This document shows positions 38,283 to 50,197 of a DNA stretch of 64,000 nt, in pieces. This DNA is from Caprella mutica (Eukaryota > Arthropoda > Malacostraca > Amphipoda > Caprellidae), in the NCBI GenBank assembly GCA_947561585.1, contig CANNZV010000257.1, positions 62,001-126,000 on the forward strand, read 5' to 3'. The notes below the pieces were generated by a model, which saw nothing but the letters and a program-made list of their open reading frames with translations, was not told the DNA's origin and searched no databases. The translations under genes were made by a program, and so were the position numbers. Positions within the stretch are counted from its first letter, which is position 1; each line of letters starts with the position of its first letter.

Positions 38283-38370
38283 ATCAACGGCATTATTGAA
38301 TTTAGTTTTTACTAAATATTAAATTATATTTATAAAAGTAAATCAATATTTAATATCTTGTAAGGATAAA

Positions 38371-39160
38371 CAGGGTGACCCACAAAAAAGTGTACCCAAC
38401 TTTAAATTCGTATATTTCAACAATTATTGATAGTTCAATTACTTCCAAGTATTATATTTTGTTTGTTGAACCCTTCTCCATCCACAGTTAAATTTTATTT
38501 ATTTTTGTGAATTAATTAACGTTCAATTGATAGGTGGAGCAAATAGTCAGAAAACGGACAATGAAGTAAGTTCAAACATTAAAAATATATTTGGTAGATG
38601 AAATCCTCATTAATAAAAACTTATTTATTTCTATGCTTTAAGAATATTCATATAACTTTTCATTTCATAAGATATTGACAATCTGGAGAAAAGTGTTAAG
38701 TACAAAAACGAAGACACAAGCTCAAATTTTAACAAGGGTCGTTCAGGTAGCAAGAGAACGGTGCAATCTGCAGACAATATCAATTTTATTCAGCAACTCG
38801 TTTTTAATAATAAAAAAGTTTCTGTTAGAATAAATGGATTATACATCTTAATCTTCAATTTTCGGGATTAAATATCTCGAAAACCTAGAAATAAATCTGT
38901 TTTTATCAATGGATATTTTGACTAATAGAGATATTTTGATGTTTGAACTTAACTTCATTGTCCGTTTCCTGACCATTTGCACCACCCATAGATTAAGTTG
39001 TTATTTAATTCACAAAAATAAATAAAAACTTAATAGAAATTCAACTTAGGATGGAGACGAGTTCAACAAACAAAATTATGTTTGAAAGAAAACTGTACTT
39101 TCAATAGTTATTGAAATATACGAATTCAAAGTTGGGTACACTTTCTTGTGGGTCACCATG
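38371..39160. mobile_element. CAGGGTG fold-back element, copy 3
   Basis: CAGGGTGACCCACAAAAAAG at 38371 mirrors CTTTCTTGTGGGTCACCATG ending at 39160. Inverted similarity extends about 200 bp inward on both sides, including cagaaaacggac (38549) against gtccgtttcctgacc (38962-38976). TA follows on the right; the left flank is AA, so one side of the target site has changed. At 790 bp it is shorter than copy 2, mainly in the right arm and centre. Confidence 0.83.
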
Positions 39161-41334
39161 TATATCTATTATATTCATTTAATAGAGTCATTAAATCATG
39201 CAATTTAGAATTAAATTACTTGTAAAACAATTTTTTTATTGTCTTCTATATACTTATAATATCAAATGTTACCTATTAACTTATAAGTAATGAATAACGG
39301 TCTTTCAATGCTTAGAGTAATCACTTCCCTTCTTGAGTTCCATTGTAGTTCTAATCAAAGCCTAACGAAAACATTTCTACCAGTTTATTGAGCTGTGTAA
39401 TAACTCTAGATTCGGTGACTAAATTTGTGGGGTATACACTAAATCTTAAATAGAGACTTCCGAGATAAAGTCTCACTTATTTTTAATTTTGCTGAATTTT
39501 GGGTTTGAATAGATAAGACAAAGAATATTCATATGACATGTAGGTATTTAAAAAAGATTACATTATCAACAGTTGTATCAACACCCAAGTTTTCAGGACA
39601 CACTGGAATATTTCACATTTTATACCATGTCTTTTCGTAACTCTAAGAAAATACGTAAACAAATTTAAAAATATTAAGTTTCTAAGGGATATTTTAATTT
39701 CATTTTCTTATATTAAAAATATATAATATTATGTTTCATTCGTCTGCCACATACATGTTTCTAACAGACTTACTAGAAAGGTAAATACTTGTCGGTTAGA
39801 TGCACCTGACATAGACTGGTCACTATTCTTCTTTTGTTGATGCAATTTTATTTCATGTTTAAGAATAATTATTTGATTTTACGTAACATATATACAGTAA
39901 TTTAAAAAAAAGTAGATTGTAAAAATAAAAATCTTGTCAATATTAAATATCATTAGTAGGCAAGTGAATATTACTCATATTTTCCAATATTATTATTTAC
40001 TACAATATTTTTCTTAAAATTCATTCCATAACATATTATCATATTTTTGTGGTTATTTCATCTATCAAGCAGTTTAATCAGAATGGTCAGAAATATGGAT
40101 ATTTTGAAATAACTTTAACTACTCCTTACAAAGTTTCACCACAAATAAATTTCCAGTTTTTTTACAATATACGAATTAATTCCAATGTTGCAAAATCATA
40201 ATTCAACGTTTCAATTCGAATAGATTAACGCAAACATCCACATGGGATGAATTGTACCTAAAAATGGTGTGTTAGTTCATAGTTATTGGGTGGTTCCACG
40301 TTTTCGATCATTTAAGAAAAGTATACATAATTGATTTTTTTAACTAATATCTTAATTAATATATATATATATTATTTTTTCATATATGCTGTCAAATGTG
40401 GAAACGTCCGATAACTAGGATCTTAGACTATAAATCAGCATAAAGCTGTTTATTTATTCCTACCTCTCAGTTATTTCTAACTATTCAATTAAAAGAATAT
40501 GAAAAAGAAATGCACGTGGACCTTCATGAAGACTATAATCTATAACCATGGTTATCTATATAGTACAATATTTCTTTATCTAAACCATATTTCTCCATTA
40601 AAACAACGGAATACATTCTTAGGTTCTTATATTCCATTAGTGTCGTGAATGTAGAATATGGTCGTGAATAGATAAAATAATTGTGAATCAAGTTCAAATG
40701 AAGTTAAAGAACTGCGATCGAATGGATTAATCGCTAAGCTGTTATATGTAATTGTGTGTTATATTATGTTGTATGTCATTTTGCATAATATGCATTAATT
40801 AAGGTTAATTATAAAATATTTATTTACAGGAGAGAGGTGACAATAAATTTCATCCAATGTCGGTTCTTATAATGATGTCAGAATTTGACTTCTAACAGAG
40901 AAATAAGGGTCACCCATTGAACCAATTTGACATTTCAGTTCAAACACGATTGCTTAAATTAAAGGTTATTGCCTCATTTAATTGAATCTGCCCTCAACAA
41001 CCTGAAGTGCAGTTACTGTTACGTTAAAATTGGCTCAGGAGGCAGTATGTGATTTGAATTGGTAGTAGGCGGTATCCAGGCTTTCTTGACTGAGACCCGC
41101 AAAATTTATTCCAACAGAATTAACACCAATTCGATTAATGCAAATTATTCGTCATTGAATAGATGCTAATTTGAACGCGTCTCAAAATTTCACGTCAATT
41201 TATGCACAGTAATAACTACAAGAAATACTGAAATGTTTTGAGGGTTACAATTTGATTGATAAATCTTTCTATAATACATTAAATAATTGATAGGGACATC
41301 GGTGAAACAAAAAATGTTATTCTAACAGTAATGT
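39161..41334. other. AT-rich DNA, nothing recognised
   Basis: A 14-bp perfect palindrome ataaccatggttat occurs at about 40541-40554. The stretch 40830-41110 is less AT-rich than average but has no coding frame. Confidence 0.5.
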
Positions 41335-41449
41335 GGTTTACATGGAATTCGGACACTTGGGCAAAAGACACTATTTTGAAGGACATTTGGTTTAAGGTAC
41401 ATTGGCAGAAGGACATTTGGCTAAATGGACATTAATTTTTGGCCAAAGT
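41335..41449. repeat. 15-16-bp array (ggacatttggcnnaa type), solo end 1
   Basis: Five or six units such as ggacatttggctaaat and ggacacttgggcaaaag follow ggtttacatggaattc (about 41336). Unit size and the GGT start match the capped ends of the fold-back elements. The related array at 46232 has the same orientation, and no inverted partner was seen. Confidence 0.6.
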
Positions 41450-42850
41450 ACTTTCATTTAAACGACGGTTAATTGCATTAAGGAATATATCATCAAAATA
41501 TGTCATGCTATAAATAAAAAATATAAAATTACATTTCATAAAATTGATCGTTTGGAACTTACTAACATTAATGTGTATTTTTATAGATCATCATTCCTAT
41601 ATCAAAAATTATTCGAAAATATTCTTCTATATATGTTTTTTACATTATATCAGGGTAACTTTAAATTAAAATTAAGATATATTTTCATCAAATGACTCAA
41701 TATTCAGTATTACATATTCATCTGTAAATAAACCCATACGGAAAACATGTTTTTAATAAGTCGTAGTTTAAATAAGACTATACATATCTTTCTCAAGCTG
41801 TTGAAATATTAAATTTTACTCCTCAGAAATATCTTATCTTCTCATTCCAAAAATAAATAGTGTAAGATTGAATAAATTTAAAAAATACCACTTTGCTGGA
41901 TACAGATTCAATTACTGTATTTTCGAATGCCGTTGCTGCACAAATCTTCATTTAGAAAAAGTTCTTTTTTTCTTTGCTGCAAAACAGAATCACAATTCAC
42001 ATTGGTACAATGAGATAACTCTATTAAAATTTACTACTAGAGTTTCAACAAATTACAGCTTCAACAAATAATGGAACAATAAATTCTCTCACCTTGTTCA
42101 CGAGTTCACAATGCACTACCAAGAAGATTTATGAAATAACTAAGTCCTCCTTAACAAAAGAAAATGAGCAGTCTAAACACCAATACATAAGTATGGCTTT
42201 AAATTTTACCTTTAGAAAATAACACTTCATTAAGCATTGAGAAGTGAATATAATAAAGTAGTTACAAGTATTCTAATAATGATTCGTAAAAATTATATTA
42301 GACATTATTAAATTATGTTTTGTCGCACAGATCTCTTCCCTCTGGCCATTTAAAGAGCCATCTGAAAACAATTTATGTAAGGGAGCAGTGCCCCAGGGTC
42401 TTTAATTATATCCGAGACAAGGTGGTATTAATGTCTTTTCCGCTGAAAGGAGAAAATTACAATTTCAAGACTCCTGCAGCTCCAAGTTTTTTTCGTTTTA
42501 TGCAGTGTTTCTAGACAATATTAACATGTCTGCAGTTTATCTCAATTGCGTTCAAGAAAATAATATCTCTGTTCAAAATATTTAAAACTATATTCCATTA
42601 TTTTATTCATAGAAGAATTTACACTGAAATGGCAATTTTTTTATAATACAATCTAATAACCATAGTACTCTGTTTGATAATTTAACGTAAATGCAGAATC
42701 ACCAAATAATCAGCATATGCTGCACAAGTGCACATAATACAAAGTAATTTTGAGTTATCGAAATGTTCGATATTTTCAATCAAATAGAATAATAAAGGTA
42801 AATAATAATTAGTACATACACATTTCCTACTTCATTAAACCTATTATTAC
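41450..42850. other. AT-rich DNA; one weak exon candidate
   Basis: A GC-richer frame follows an acceptor-like ttttgtcgcacag at about 42317-42330 and reads to a stop at 42512-42514, including PSGHLKSHLKTIYVREQCPR. It matches nothing I know and could be chance. Confidence 0.4.
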
Positions 42851-43089
42851 TGCAGATTACTGTTTTTTTTTAATTAAAATAATATTGATTGTACACTAGT
42901 GAAAATTGGCTAATTGGAAGATTGCTTCTAGGTTAGTATTTCTAATGGATTTGCCAACACCTTTGTGAAAATGTCAAAAAATGGACGGATTTAGTACTGC
43001 TATTCTCACCTAGAAACAATCTTCCAGTGAGCCAAGTTATCACTGTGCGATCAGTATTATTTTAATTATTAACAAAATTAATATCTGCA
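42851..43089. mobile_element. MITE with long inverted arms
   Basis: TGCAGAT (42851) and ATCTGCA (43083-43089) bound about 110-bp arms. The best-kept stretch, ttggctaattggaagattgc...tctaggt on the left (42907-42934), matches acctagaaacaatcttccagtgagccaa (43010-43037) reversed, and taattaaaataatattgat (42871) matches atcagtattattttaatta (43050). A unique centre of about 70 bp remains. No coding capacity and no clear target duplication. Confidence 0.85.
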
Positions 43090-44407
43090 ATAAAGCGAAC
43101 GATACAGTGTATATAATCGAAAAATAATAACTATTATATTAATGTAGTTTTTCACTTTGATTAACCAATAACCATGTTTATTGTTGTACATGTATTGACT
43201 CAATGAGGTGTAAACCTCTCACTTGAGCTATGGGAATTTGAAACTCGTTTGCAAACATCAGTATAGTAGCCAGAATCAGTACAATCTTCGTATACGAATT
43301 GTAGCTATCTTAATTTTCATTTCCACAGATTATTCGGATATCGTATCACAGCTCTTAGAATATAAGTTATAAATTCGGTGAAAATTAATGTATCTATGAT
43401 ATCCCAAAGAGCTACTGATATTTTCATGAAAAATAATATATTAGATTTTCATGGTGAACATAAATCATTTAAGGAGATTACTTACATGCAATGAAAATAA
43501 TTTCGAAGATTTTATATTATTTACAGTGTAGGTATTCATGTCTTCCTTCTTATAAAATAATGGACGCTTGTATAAACTTTTATAAGTATATTATCAGTTC
43601 TAAGGCAGGAATGATTAAATACTTTATTTTGCTCAAATAATTTACTTACATGATAACATGAGCAGATAATCTTATTAAATAAATGACAGTATAATTTGCT
43701 ACTTGAAAGGTTGAACGAATACACGCGTCGCATCTTAATTAATTATACGTGTACCCTAAGATAGAGCTAAAACAATTTACAAGTTAGAATATAAATGAAG
43801 AGAATTACTGAACTTAATTTTAATATTTTTGTATCATAAGTTTCTTAAATATAGATTGAGGAACTAAAAATATTAGGAAAATATGACATAAAATTAGTGG
43901 ATGAATAGTAAAAAATCATGAATTTTGTTAATCGATTAATGGAAATAAAATGAAAGGGAAACACTATAATTCTAATTTGATATCGTTTATAACGTTACAT
44001 ATGACAATAATTATTTTTTTTTTAATGTGGTAATTTAAGATGATAAGTTTAGTAGTTTTTCATGCTTACATACAATACATATTTCAGTAATATCTTATTC
44101 CAAACATTATTTCTAGATCAAAATAAATTTAATTGGATTATGAGAGCCAGTCATTGAAATGCGTCTGGGAGTAAACTGGTGTCAACAAATTATAGGCCAA
44201 CCATCAGTTCTTAGAATATTGATCATTCATGGACCACTAAAATTACAATTGAAGCAATTTGAGTTTCAAAAAGGACTTTAATTACGTATCGGAAGCTTCA
44301 GTTTTCATAAAGTAAGATCATAATCATTAATATTCTCCGTATGCCATTTGTGATATTTCAATATTTTTTTTTAATTCTTGCCTAAAAATTATTTAATAGA
44401 AATATTA
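43090..44407. other. AT-rich DNA, nothing recognised
   Basis: The minus frame at 43536-43733 has no recognisable motif. Confidence 0.5.
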
Positions 44408-44660
44408 AAGCTCATGAGTTATGAAGTTCTGTGTTATGAAGTACTCGAGTAATGAAGAACCTTAGTTAAGAAATGCTCATGAGTTATGGAGTATTTTCTA
44501 TGTTTAAATTATTGAGAACGTTTTACTCCTGAATTTTGTCCTTGTTTTCCATCAAAGAACCTTGTTTTCTCCAAGATTTTAATCATAGAAAACTGTCAGT
44601 GTCCCTGAGCTATGAATTGGCTCTGAGTTATGAAGAAACCAATATTTCATAACTCTGGAG
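44408..44660. repeat. Degenerate 15-18-bp array (ctcatgagttatgaag type)
   Basis: Units such as gctcatgagttatgaag, ctgtgttatgaagta and ctcgagtaatgaagaa run from 44408 to about 44495. Related units recur near 44606-44640, followed by a reversed one (tttcataactc, 44645). This could be a decayed small element with array-capped ends. Confidence 0.5.
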
Positions 44661-44725
44661 TTTCACCTTCCGTTTACATTAAAGAAAGATACGCAAGATC
44701 AAAGATATAAGATTTCATTACCCGC

Positions 44726-45208
44726 TTAACCCTGATGAGTTTGACTATCAGAATGTATCGCATGCCTGGAAGGTTTGACTATGTGTTTAAAAAACTCATG
44801 TCTTAATTATATACCTACGGTACTGTATTTTACCGTTGTTAGTATATATATACTAAACTAATGTGTACCAAATTTCAAGTTATTATATTGAACGTAAAAG
44901 AAGAAATAAATACATAGGTTTTAAAAGACATTGGCTACTAAGAGAGAAGAGCTGTGATTGGGTGGAGTGTGCCTCAATCACAGCACGCGCGTGTAAATGT
45001 ACTCCAATAAAACGTGGACAATAGTGTGCTTAAAGGCTAACAAACTTTATTTCAACGTTGCCACGCATCACCACATTATAAATAATTCCCTAATTTAAGT
45101 GATCTACGCTGATTTACGCCGATCTGTAAATATTTGTTACCTTTTAAATACAACAATTTGAAGGAATAACATGAAAGATATAAAGTAAAGTAAACTCATT
45201 ACGGTTAA
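44726..45208 (-). mobile_element. TTAA-flanked piggyBac-like MITE, copy C
   Basis: TTAACCCTGATGAGTTTGAC at 44726 and taaactcattacgg plus TTAA (45205-45208) bound 483 bp. Block order is reversed relative to copy A: gtgattgggtggag at 44954-44967, then gatttacgccgatctg at 45110-45125. The right terminal segment is shortened. Both TTAA motifs are intact. No coding capacity. Confidence 0.83.
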
Positions 45209-46231
45209 TAGAAGAAGAACTACATTCGCATTTTCATTTAATAGCTTTTACATTCAAGTCATGAGCTTTGGGTATGCAATGTGCGCATCTTTTTGTACTA
45301 TATTCATTTAATAATTCGCATCATTTTTTAATGAGTACATCTACATATATTGGTAAATGATATTTCTCCTAGAATTAAAATTCCATTAATATAATTAATT
45401 TTTATAATGAATTTAATCTCATAAAACAGATTAACTGAGCTCTATAACAATCATTACCCACTGATATCCCTGCATGCACGTCTTCTCATCAGTTATTCAT
45501 GGTCCGTCGGAGCCAATTTCTTTGTTGTTCCTGCCATTCATGAGACACTTGCATTGATCTTCAGAAATTGTCAATTCGATTTAACAACGTACTGATATAT
45601 GCTACTAAAAAAATAATAACTAGTGTTAATGGTCTCTTTCTGGGAAATTTCAATAGTTTACAAACTGAAAGCCAAGTGAAATGATAACTCTTCTATTTTT
45701 CTTTAGAGATTTTGAATAATAGCATATTCATCATCAGTATCCTAATTTAGACTTATAAGTGAGATGGGTACCATGACCAATAAAGTCGCATAAAAAGTTA
45801 ATAAGATCATAAAGAAAATGGAAATGACAGAAAAATAATAATTTTCTTCCTTAATTGGGAGTTTAGATTTGAAGGAATGGCTACGAATTGCACTAAATTA
45901 GTCATAAAAGATATTCCTTTGATGCAATTTAGGTTACTGATTTTGAATATTATTATTATTAAAGAAAATATGAAAATTGGTCACTTCTTATGTTTTATTC
46001 ACTTGCTCTTCAAATCATGAATCAAAAACATGAATACGGTTCAGGACATATGCTCCAATACTTTGTACACAGATTCTACCTTTGGGAATACGTCTAAGGG
46101 AAATTTTACATTAGTAAGATTTTAATGGAACATTAATTTTGTATTTATTTATTATATTTTATCTCTAACAATATTCTTTTGTATTAGAAGATATTTTATA
46201 CGTACTTTAATTATCTTGGTCATGTAACTTA
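45209..46231. other. AT-rich DNA, nothing recognised
   Basis: A slightly GC-richer patch (45470-45560) has a minus frame with several Cys but no identifiable family. Confidence 0.5.
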
Positions 46232-46392
46232 ATTTGGTGGATTGACACTTGGCCGAATGACGCTTCACCGAATGAAATTTGGCCGAAGGACATTTGACCG
46301 AACGAATATTTGGCGAAAAGATATTTGGCTGAGCAGACATTCGGCCGAACAAGATTTTGTCCGAAGAAAATTTTGACCGAAACATTTTTATT
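46232..46392. repeat. 15-16-bp array (ggccgaangacattt type), solo end 2
   Basis: After GGTGGATTGACACTTGGCCG, about nine units of 15-16 bases follow (ggccgaaggacattt, gaccgaacgaatattt, ggcgaaaagatattt and others). The overlapping minus frame, rich in Ser, Ala, Lys, Cys and His, is a by-product. The sequence is related to 41335-41449. No reversed copy was seen to complete a fold-back. Confidence 0.65.
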
Positions 46393-47494
46393 TTTAAAAC
46401 CAAAATGGAATAGTAATATAATTAAATATAATACAAATAAAAACTATATACATATAACATAATAACCAATGATGACAAGAAAACAGTGCGAAGAGAAACT
46501 TTTTCCACCTCAGTTTCCAGTTGCGATGAAATCCATGATGATGAAGAAATTCAACAGTTGAGCAACATATGCATGCATGTCGTAATATGGCCACATGGAT
46601 ACACATTGTATACACTTGAATGAAAATCCATTTTTATAAAATAACTATAAATTCCATAGATATAAATATATTAATTAAACTAATTGGAGGCTGCATTTCG
46701 TAATATGGATTCACATTCAGCTTCTAAATATACAGTACATACTTTGATGCAGAGAAAAGAAATCTGAGACATTAAAAGTCCTCTCCACTTCAAATTTAAA
46801 AAAATTTGGAATTGCTTCAAATTTGTAGAGCTATGGTTAACAGAAATAAATGAAATCGATCAAGTATTCTGTTCATAATTAACATTCCCCTTTCACTCTT
46901 TCTAATGTTCAATTGAAGAACAATGCTGAATTCCAACTTATCACATGTTATCGTAAATTTAATGGTAATTAGGTATAAAGTTTCACTTTTAGGTACCTAA
47001 TGTTTTTTTAGGGTAATGGTATTTAGATACCGGTATAGGTAGCAATTCATAATATGTCAAGAAGCTTTATTATAGTTTTGGATTTTTCAAGATTCAATGG
47101 ATCCTTTTACTTTGTTTCAAATTCAGACGGTGGAAGAATGAACCTAAAAAAATCTTTAATTACATAATAAAATGAAACTATAGAACCAAATTTGAAATGG
47201 TTTGCAGGTTTGTAATCAGAGACCTTAGTTCTAATGAATAGAGTAATAAAAAAAATTGAGTGGAGAATACCTCTAATACAATTTTCCAAAATGTTAGAGT
47301 ATACTATTATCGTCATTATTCTGTCTACATAATGAAAATCGATAAATGAAAATATTTTATGTGCCATTTTAAGAAATTAGATATGAAAATAATTACATTC
47401 TTTTTGTATAATTATTACTCAACTAAATATATATTATGCATACTATTGTATAGTCCACTTACTGTGACCAAGCCATGCACAATTATTATACTTA
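46393..47494. other. AT-rich DNA with one short dispersed repeat
   Basis: A roughly 65-bp block with ttttaggtacctaatg...taatggtatttag (about 46973-47037) recurs at 62428-62494. Frames at 46394-46615 and 47107-47367 have no recognisable motif. Confidence 0.5.
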
Positions 47495-47985
47495 GTGCGA
47501 CCAACCCAGGCAAAATTGAGATATTACCAGAATATTCAATCGATTTTTATATTTCAATATCTGTTATCGTAAAATGATAGAGTGGAAATACTCCTGAAAT
47601 AGTTCAAATTTATCGAATCATATTACGATATCCAAGGAACATTTCAGGAATTGAAGTAAATTTAGTGGATCCTCGTAAGATTTCGATGCAAGGGAATACT
47701 CCAGGAAAGAGCGAAAATTAGTTGATCCTCTATCAATTTCGAGGGAATATTCCAGGAATTAGTGAAAACTAGATGATCCTCTTACGATTACGAGGGAATA
47801 TTCCAGGAATTAGTTGAACCCCTTAACAATTCGAGGGAATATTCCAGGAATTCTTGAAAATGTGTTGATCGCCTCACGATTTCGAGGGAATATCCCAGGA
47901 ATTAGTGAAAATTAGTTGATTCCCTTACGATCTTAAGGGAATATTCCCGGATTTAGATAAAATTAGTTGATCCCCTTACAATCCT
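47495..47985. repeat. 51-bp tandem array 1 with leader
   Basis: Six or seven units of 51 bp (gagggaatattccaggaatt, then agtgaaaattagttgatcccct, then acgatttc) start at 47691, 47741, 47792, 47833, 47884 and 47935. One 10-bp deletion explains the 41-bp step. The leader at 47499-47580 (caacccaggcaaaattgagatatt) is shared with array 2 and holds reversed unit fragments. Confidence 0.9.
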
Positions 47986-48467
47986 TTCGTATGGAAGTTA
48001 TAGTGTTGTACAACAAGAGGACAGCTCAGAGCATTCATAAGTGGAATGCAACCCTAAGAGTGTATAGATTTTTGTTGTAATACCAATATTAGGTGAATTC
48101 TTCAAGCACAGGTTTAACCCACTACTATTTATGAAGACTTTTGCCAGAAATGGGAAACATACCGAAGTTTGTTTTGCATATATGTGTATTTATAAAAAAA
48201 TATCCAATCATTTCAAAAAAAATATTTTTCTAACGGGCCTTCTTTAAGTAAAACACATAACAATAAATACTAAAAATAAAATAAATTGAAATTATTCTAA
48301 AATAGACCTGAAAAAGGAAAGAAGTTAATTTACAGTTGTATAAATAAAACGTGTGATGCACCACCGTGAATGATATGAAATATACTCATTTTCGTTTACC
48401 AAATGATAGATTTCAGTAATGCCTCAATTCTTTGAATTTGGTTGCTATATTGTATGTGAAAACTAAC
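47986..48467. other. Spacer between 51-bp arrays
   Basis: Unique AT-rich DNA without motifs. Confidence 0.5.
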
Positions 48468-48900
48468 CCTGGTAACATTGAGATATTCCCGGAATATTCC
48501 CTCGATATCTATATATATTCACTCATTATCCGCTATCGTAAAATGATATCGAAGGAATATTCCAGGGGTTAGTGGAAATGAGTTGATCCCCTAATGATAT
48601 AGAGGGAATATTCCAGGAATCAGTGAAAATTAGTTAATCATCTAAAGATATCGAGGGAAAATTCCAGGAATTAGTGAGAATTAATTGATCCCCTAACGAT
48701 ATCGAGGGAATATTACAAGTATTAGTGAAAATTAGTTGTTATCTAACGATATAGAGGGAATATTCCAGGAATAAATAAAAACTAGTTGATCCCCTAACGA
48801 TATCGAAGTGACATTCTAGGAATTATTAAAAACTAGTTGATCCTCTTCCGATATCGAGAGAATATTCCAGGAAATAGTGATAAATAGTTGATCCTCTAAA
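48468..48900. repeat. 51-bp tandem array 2 with leader
   Basis: Unit starts at 48551, 48602, 48653, 48704, 48754, 48805 and 48856 keep a 51-bp step with one single-base deletion. The consensus is gatatcgagggaatattcca followed by ggaattagtgaaaattagttgatcccctaac. The preceding leader (48468-48545) matches that of array 1, so leader and array were duplicated together. Confidence 0.92.
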
Positions 48901-49035
48901 AAATAATAAAAGAAACTATTATAAAAGAAAAAAGAAATAATCTATGAAGTATGAAACTATATTTATCGATGATAACTTTAAGATGCACTTGAGTTACCAT
49001 ATTGCATATTGTTCATTAAAAATCCTACTTCTACT

Positions 49036-49108
49036 GTGTCCAGGATGGTCAAGTGGTTAGCGGCGCAAGCAGAAGTCAACAAGGTGCAGGTTCGAGACCC
49101 GAAAACAC
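49036..49108 (+). pseudogene. tRNA-like sequence (Leu/Ser type), probably a SINE head or tRNA pseudogene
   Basis: TGGTCAAGTGG (49046-49056) fits the RNA polymerase III A box and D arm of tRNA-Leu/Ser, and GGTTCGAGACC (49089-49099) fits the B box and T loop. The 43-base start-to-start spacing is in the tRNA range. The seven bases before the A box (tccagga) resemble a tRNA-Leu acceptor strand, but the 3' side (gaaaacacc) does not pair with it and the T stem is weak. It therefore cannot form a normal cloverleaf. A pyrimidine-rich stretch follows, with no clear SINE tail. Confidence 0.6.
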
Positions 49109-49257
49109 CACTTCATTTCTTTCTCCATTTCTTTCCATTTAATTTGTATATAACAATATGTATCATTCAACTAATTCATATAAACTCAAAACATACACGT
49201 ACAAATGCAGTATATGCTAGGAAAAATTAATTTTGGTATCCTTCTTTTTATATCCTT

Positions 49258-49560
49258 CCTCTATTCTAGATATCTAGGGAATATTCAGTGAATATTCCCA
49301 TTTGATCCCCTTGATAGTGAGGGTATATCCTCTCACTATTCCAATTGTATTCCCTTGTTATCAAGGGAATAATAATTTCGGTATTCCTTGCCCTTCCCTT
49401 GATATCGAGGGAATATTCTAGGGATAATATATTTAAATCCATGATTATTCCCGCGATATCATTTGGGAATATCCCTATATCGTAGAAAACATCAAAATAG
49501 GGCATCCTCTCGAGGAGGATGGGGATATCGAGGGAATAATTCCAGGGAATTTTCCCGAAA
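49258..49560. repeat. Scrambled region of the 51-bp repeat family
   Basis: The motifs gatatcgagggaatattc and gggaatattcc occur here in both orientations at irregular spacing. Examples: ccttgatatcgagggaatattc at 49399-49420, reversed forms at 49286-49330, and ggatatcgagggaataattcc at 49523-49543. This may be the far end of the same element that contains arrays 1 and 2, with inverted units. Confidence 0.7.
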
Positions 49561-50189
49561 TATCCTGGAAATAATTTTTGTTGCCTGTGAAGTGGTTTGT
49601 CGATTCAATTTTCATAGACAGTTAAAAAATTCAGTTTTTCGCATTTTGTAGCCACGCTGATTGAATAATATTTATAGGAGTGCATTATTTGCATGCTGCA
49701 GCGTGAATCTAAAAGCCTCACTTCATTAAAAATGACGCATGCTAATGAATCTGAATGGCATGGAATACGTTAGAATTATTCATCAGAATATTCTATATTC
49801 ATAATTTGGTCTATTATATCAGTTGAGTAGAACTCAGAATTCCGGAACATTCCTCACTATTCCAAGACATTTAGCATATTCATTATACAATACACAATAG
49901 CAATGAAGCAAATAAAATCACAATCTTAACTAGGAAATCACCATTGACATTGAAAGCAATCAAGTGATTGAATAATGTTCTTAAAATTTTCACATATTAT
50001 TCCATTAAATCCAAGTTTTTGGTTGATTATTATGAATTGTATGAACTGAATTTTAAACAATGGTAATATGAGTAAAAAGAAATTGTAAAGAAGAAACAAA
50101 ATACTTCATATATCCACCATTGCGGATTTAACCAATTGTGCTCATTGCTAACTACTATTTGACGGAGATTGCCTGTTTCAGTTATTATG
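49561..50189. other. AT-rich DNA, nothing recognised
   Basis: Unique sequence with no coding or repeat signal. Confidence 0.5.
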
Positions 50190-50197
50190 TGCCAATT

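Noticed and set aside
45470..45600. Cys-containing minus-strand frame as a secreted peptide exon
   Set aside because: It has an internal stop, no clear splice sites and no recognised Cys pattern.
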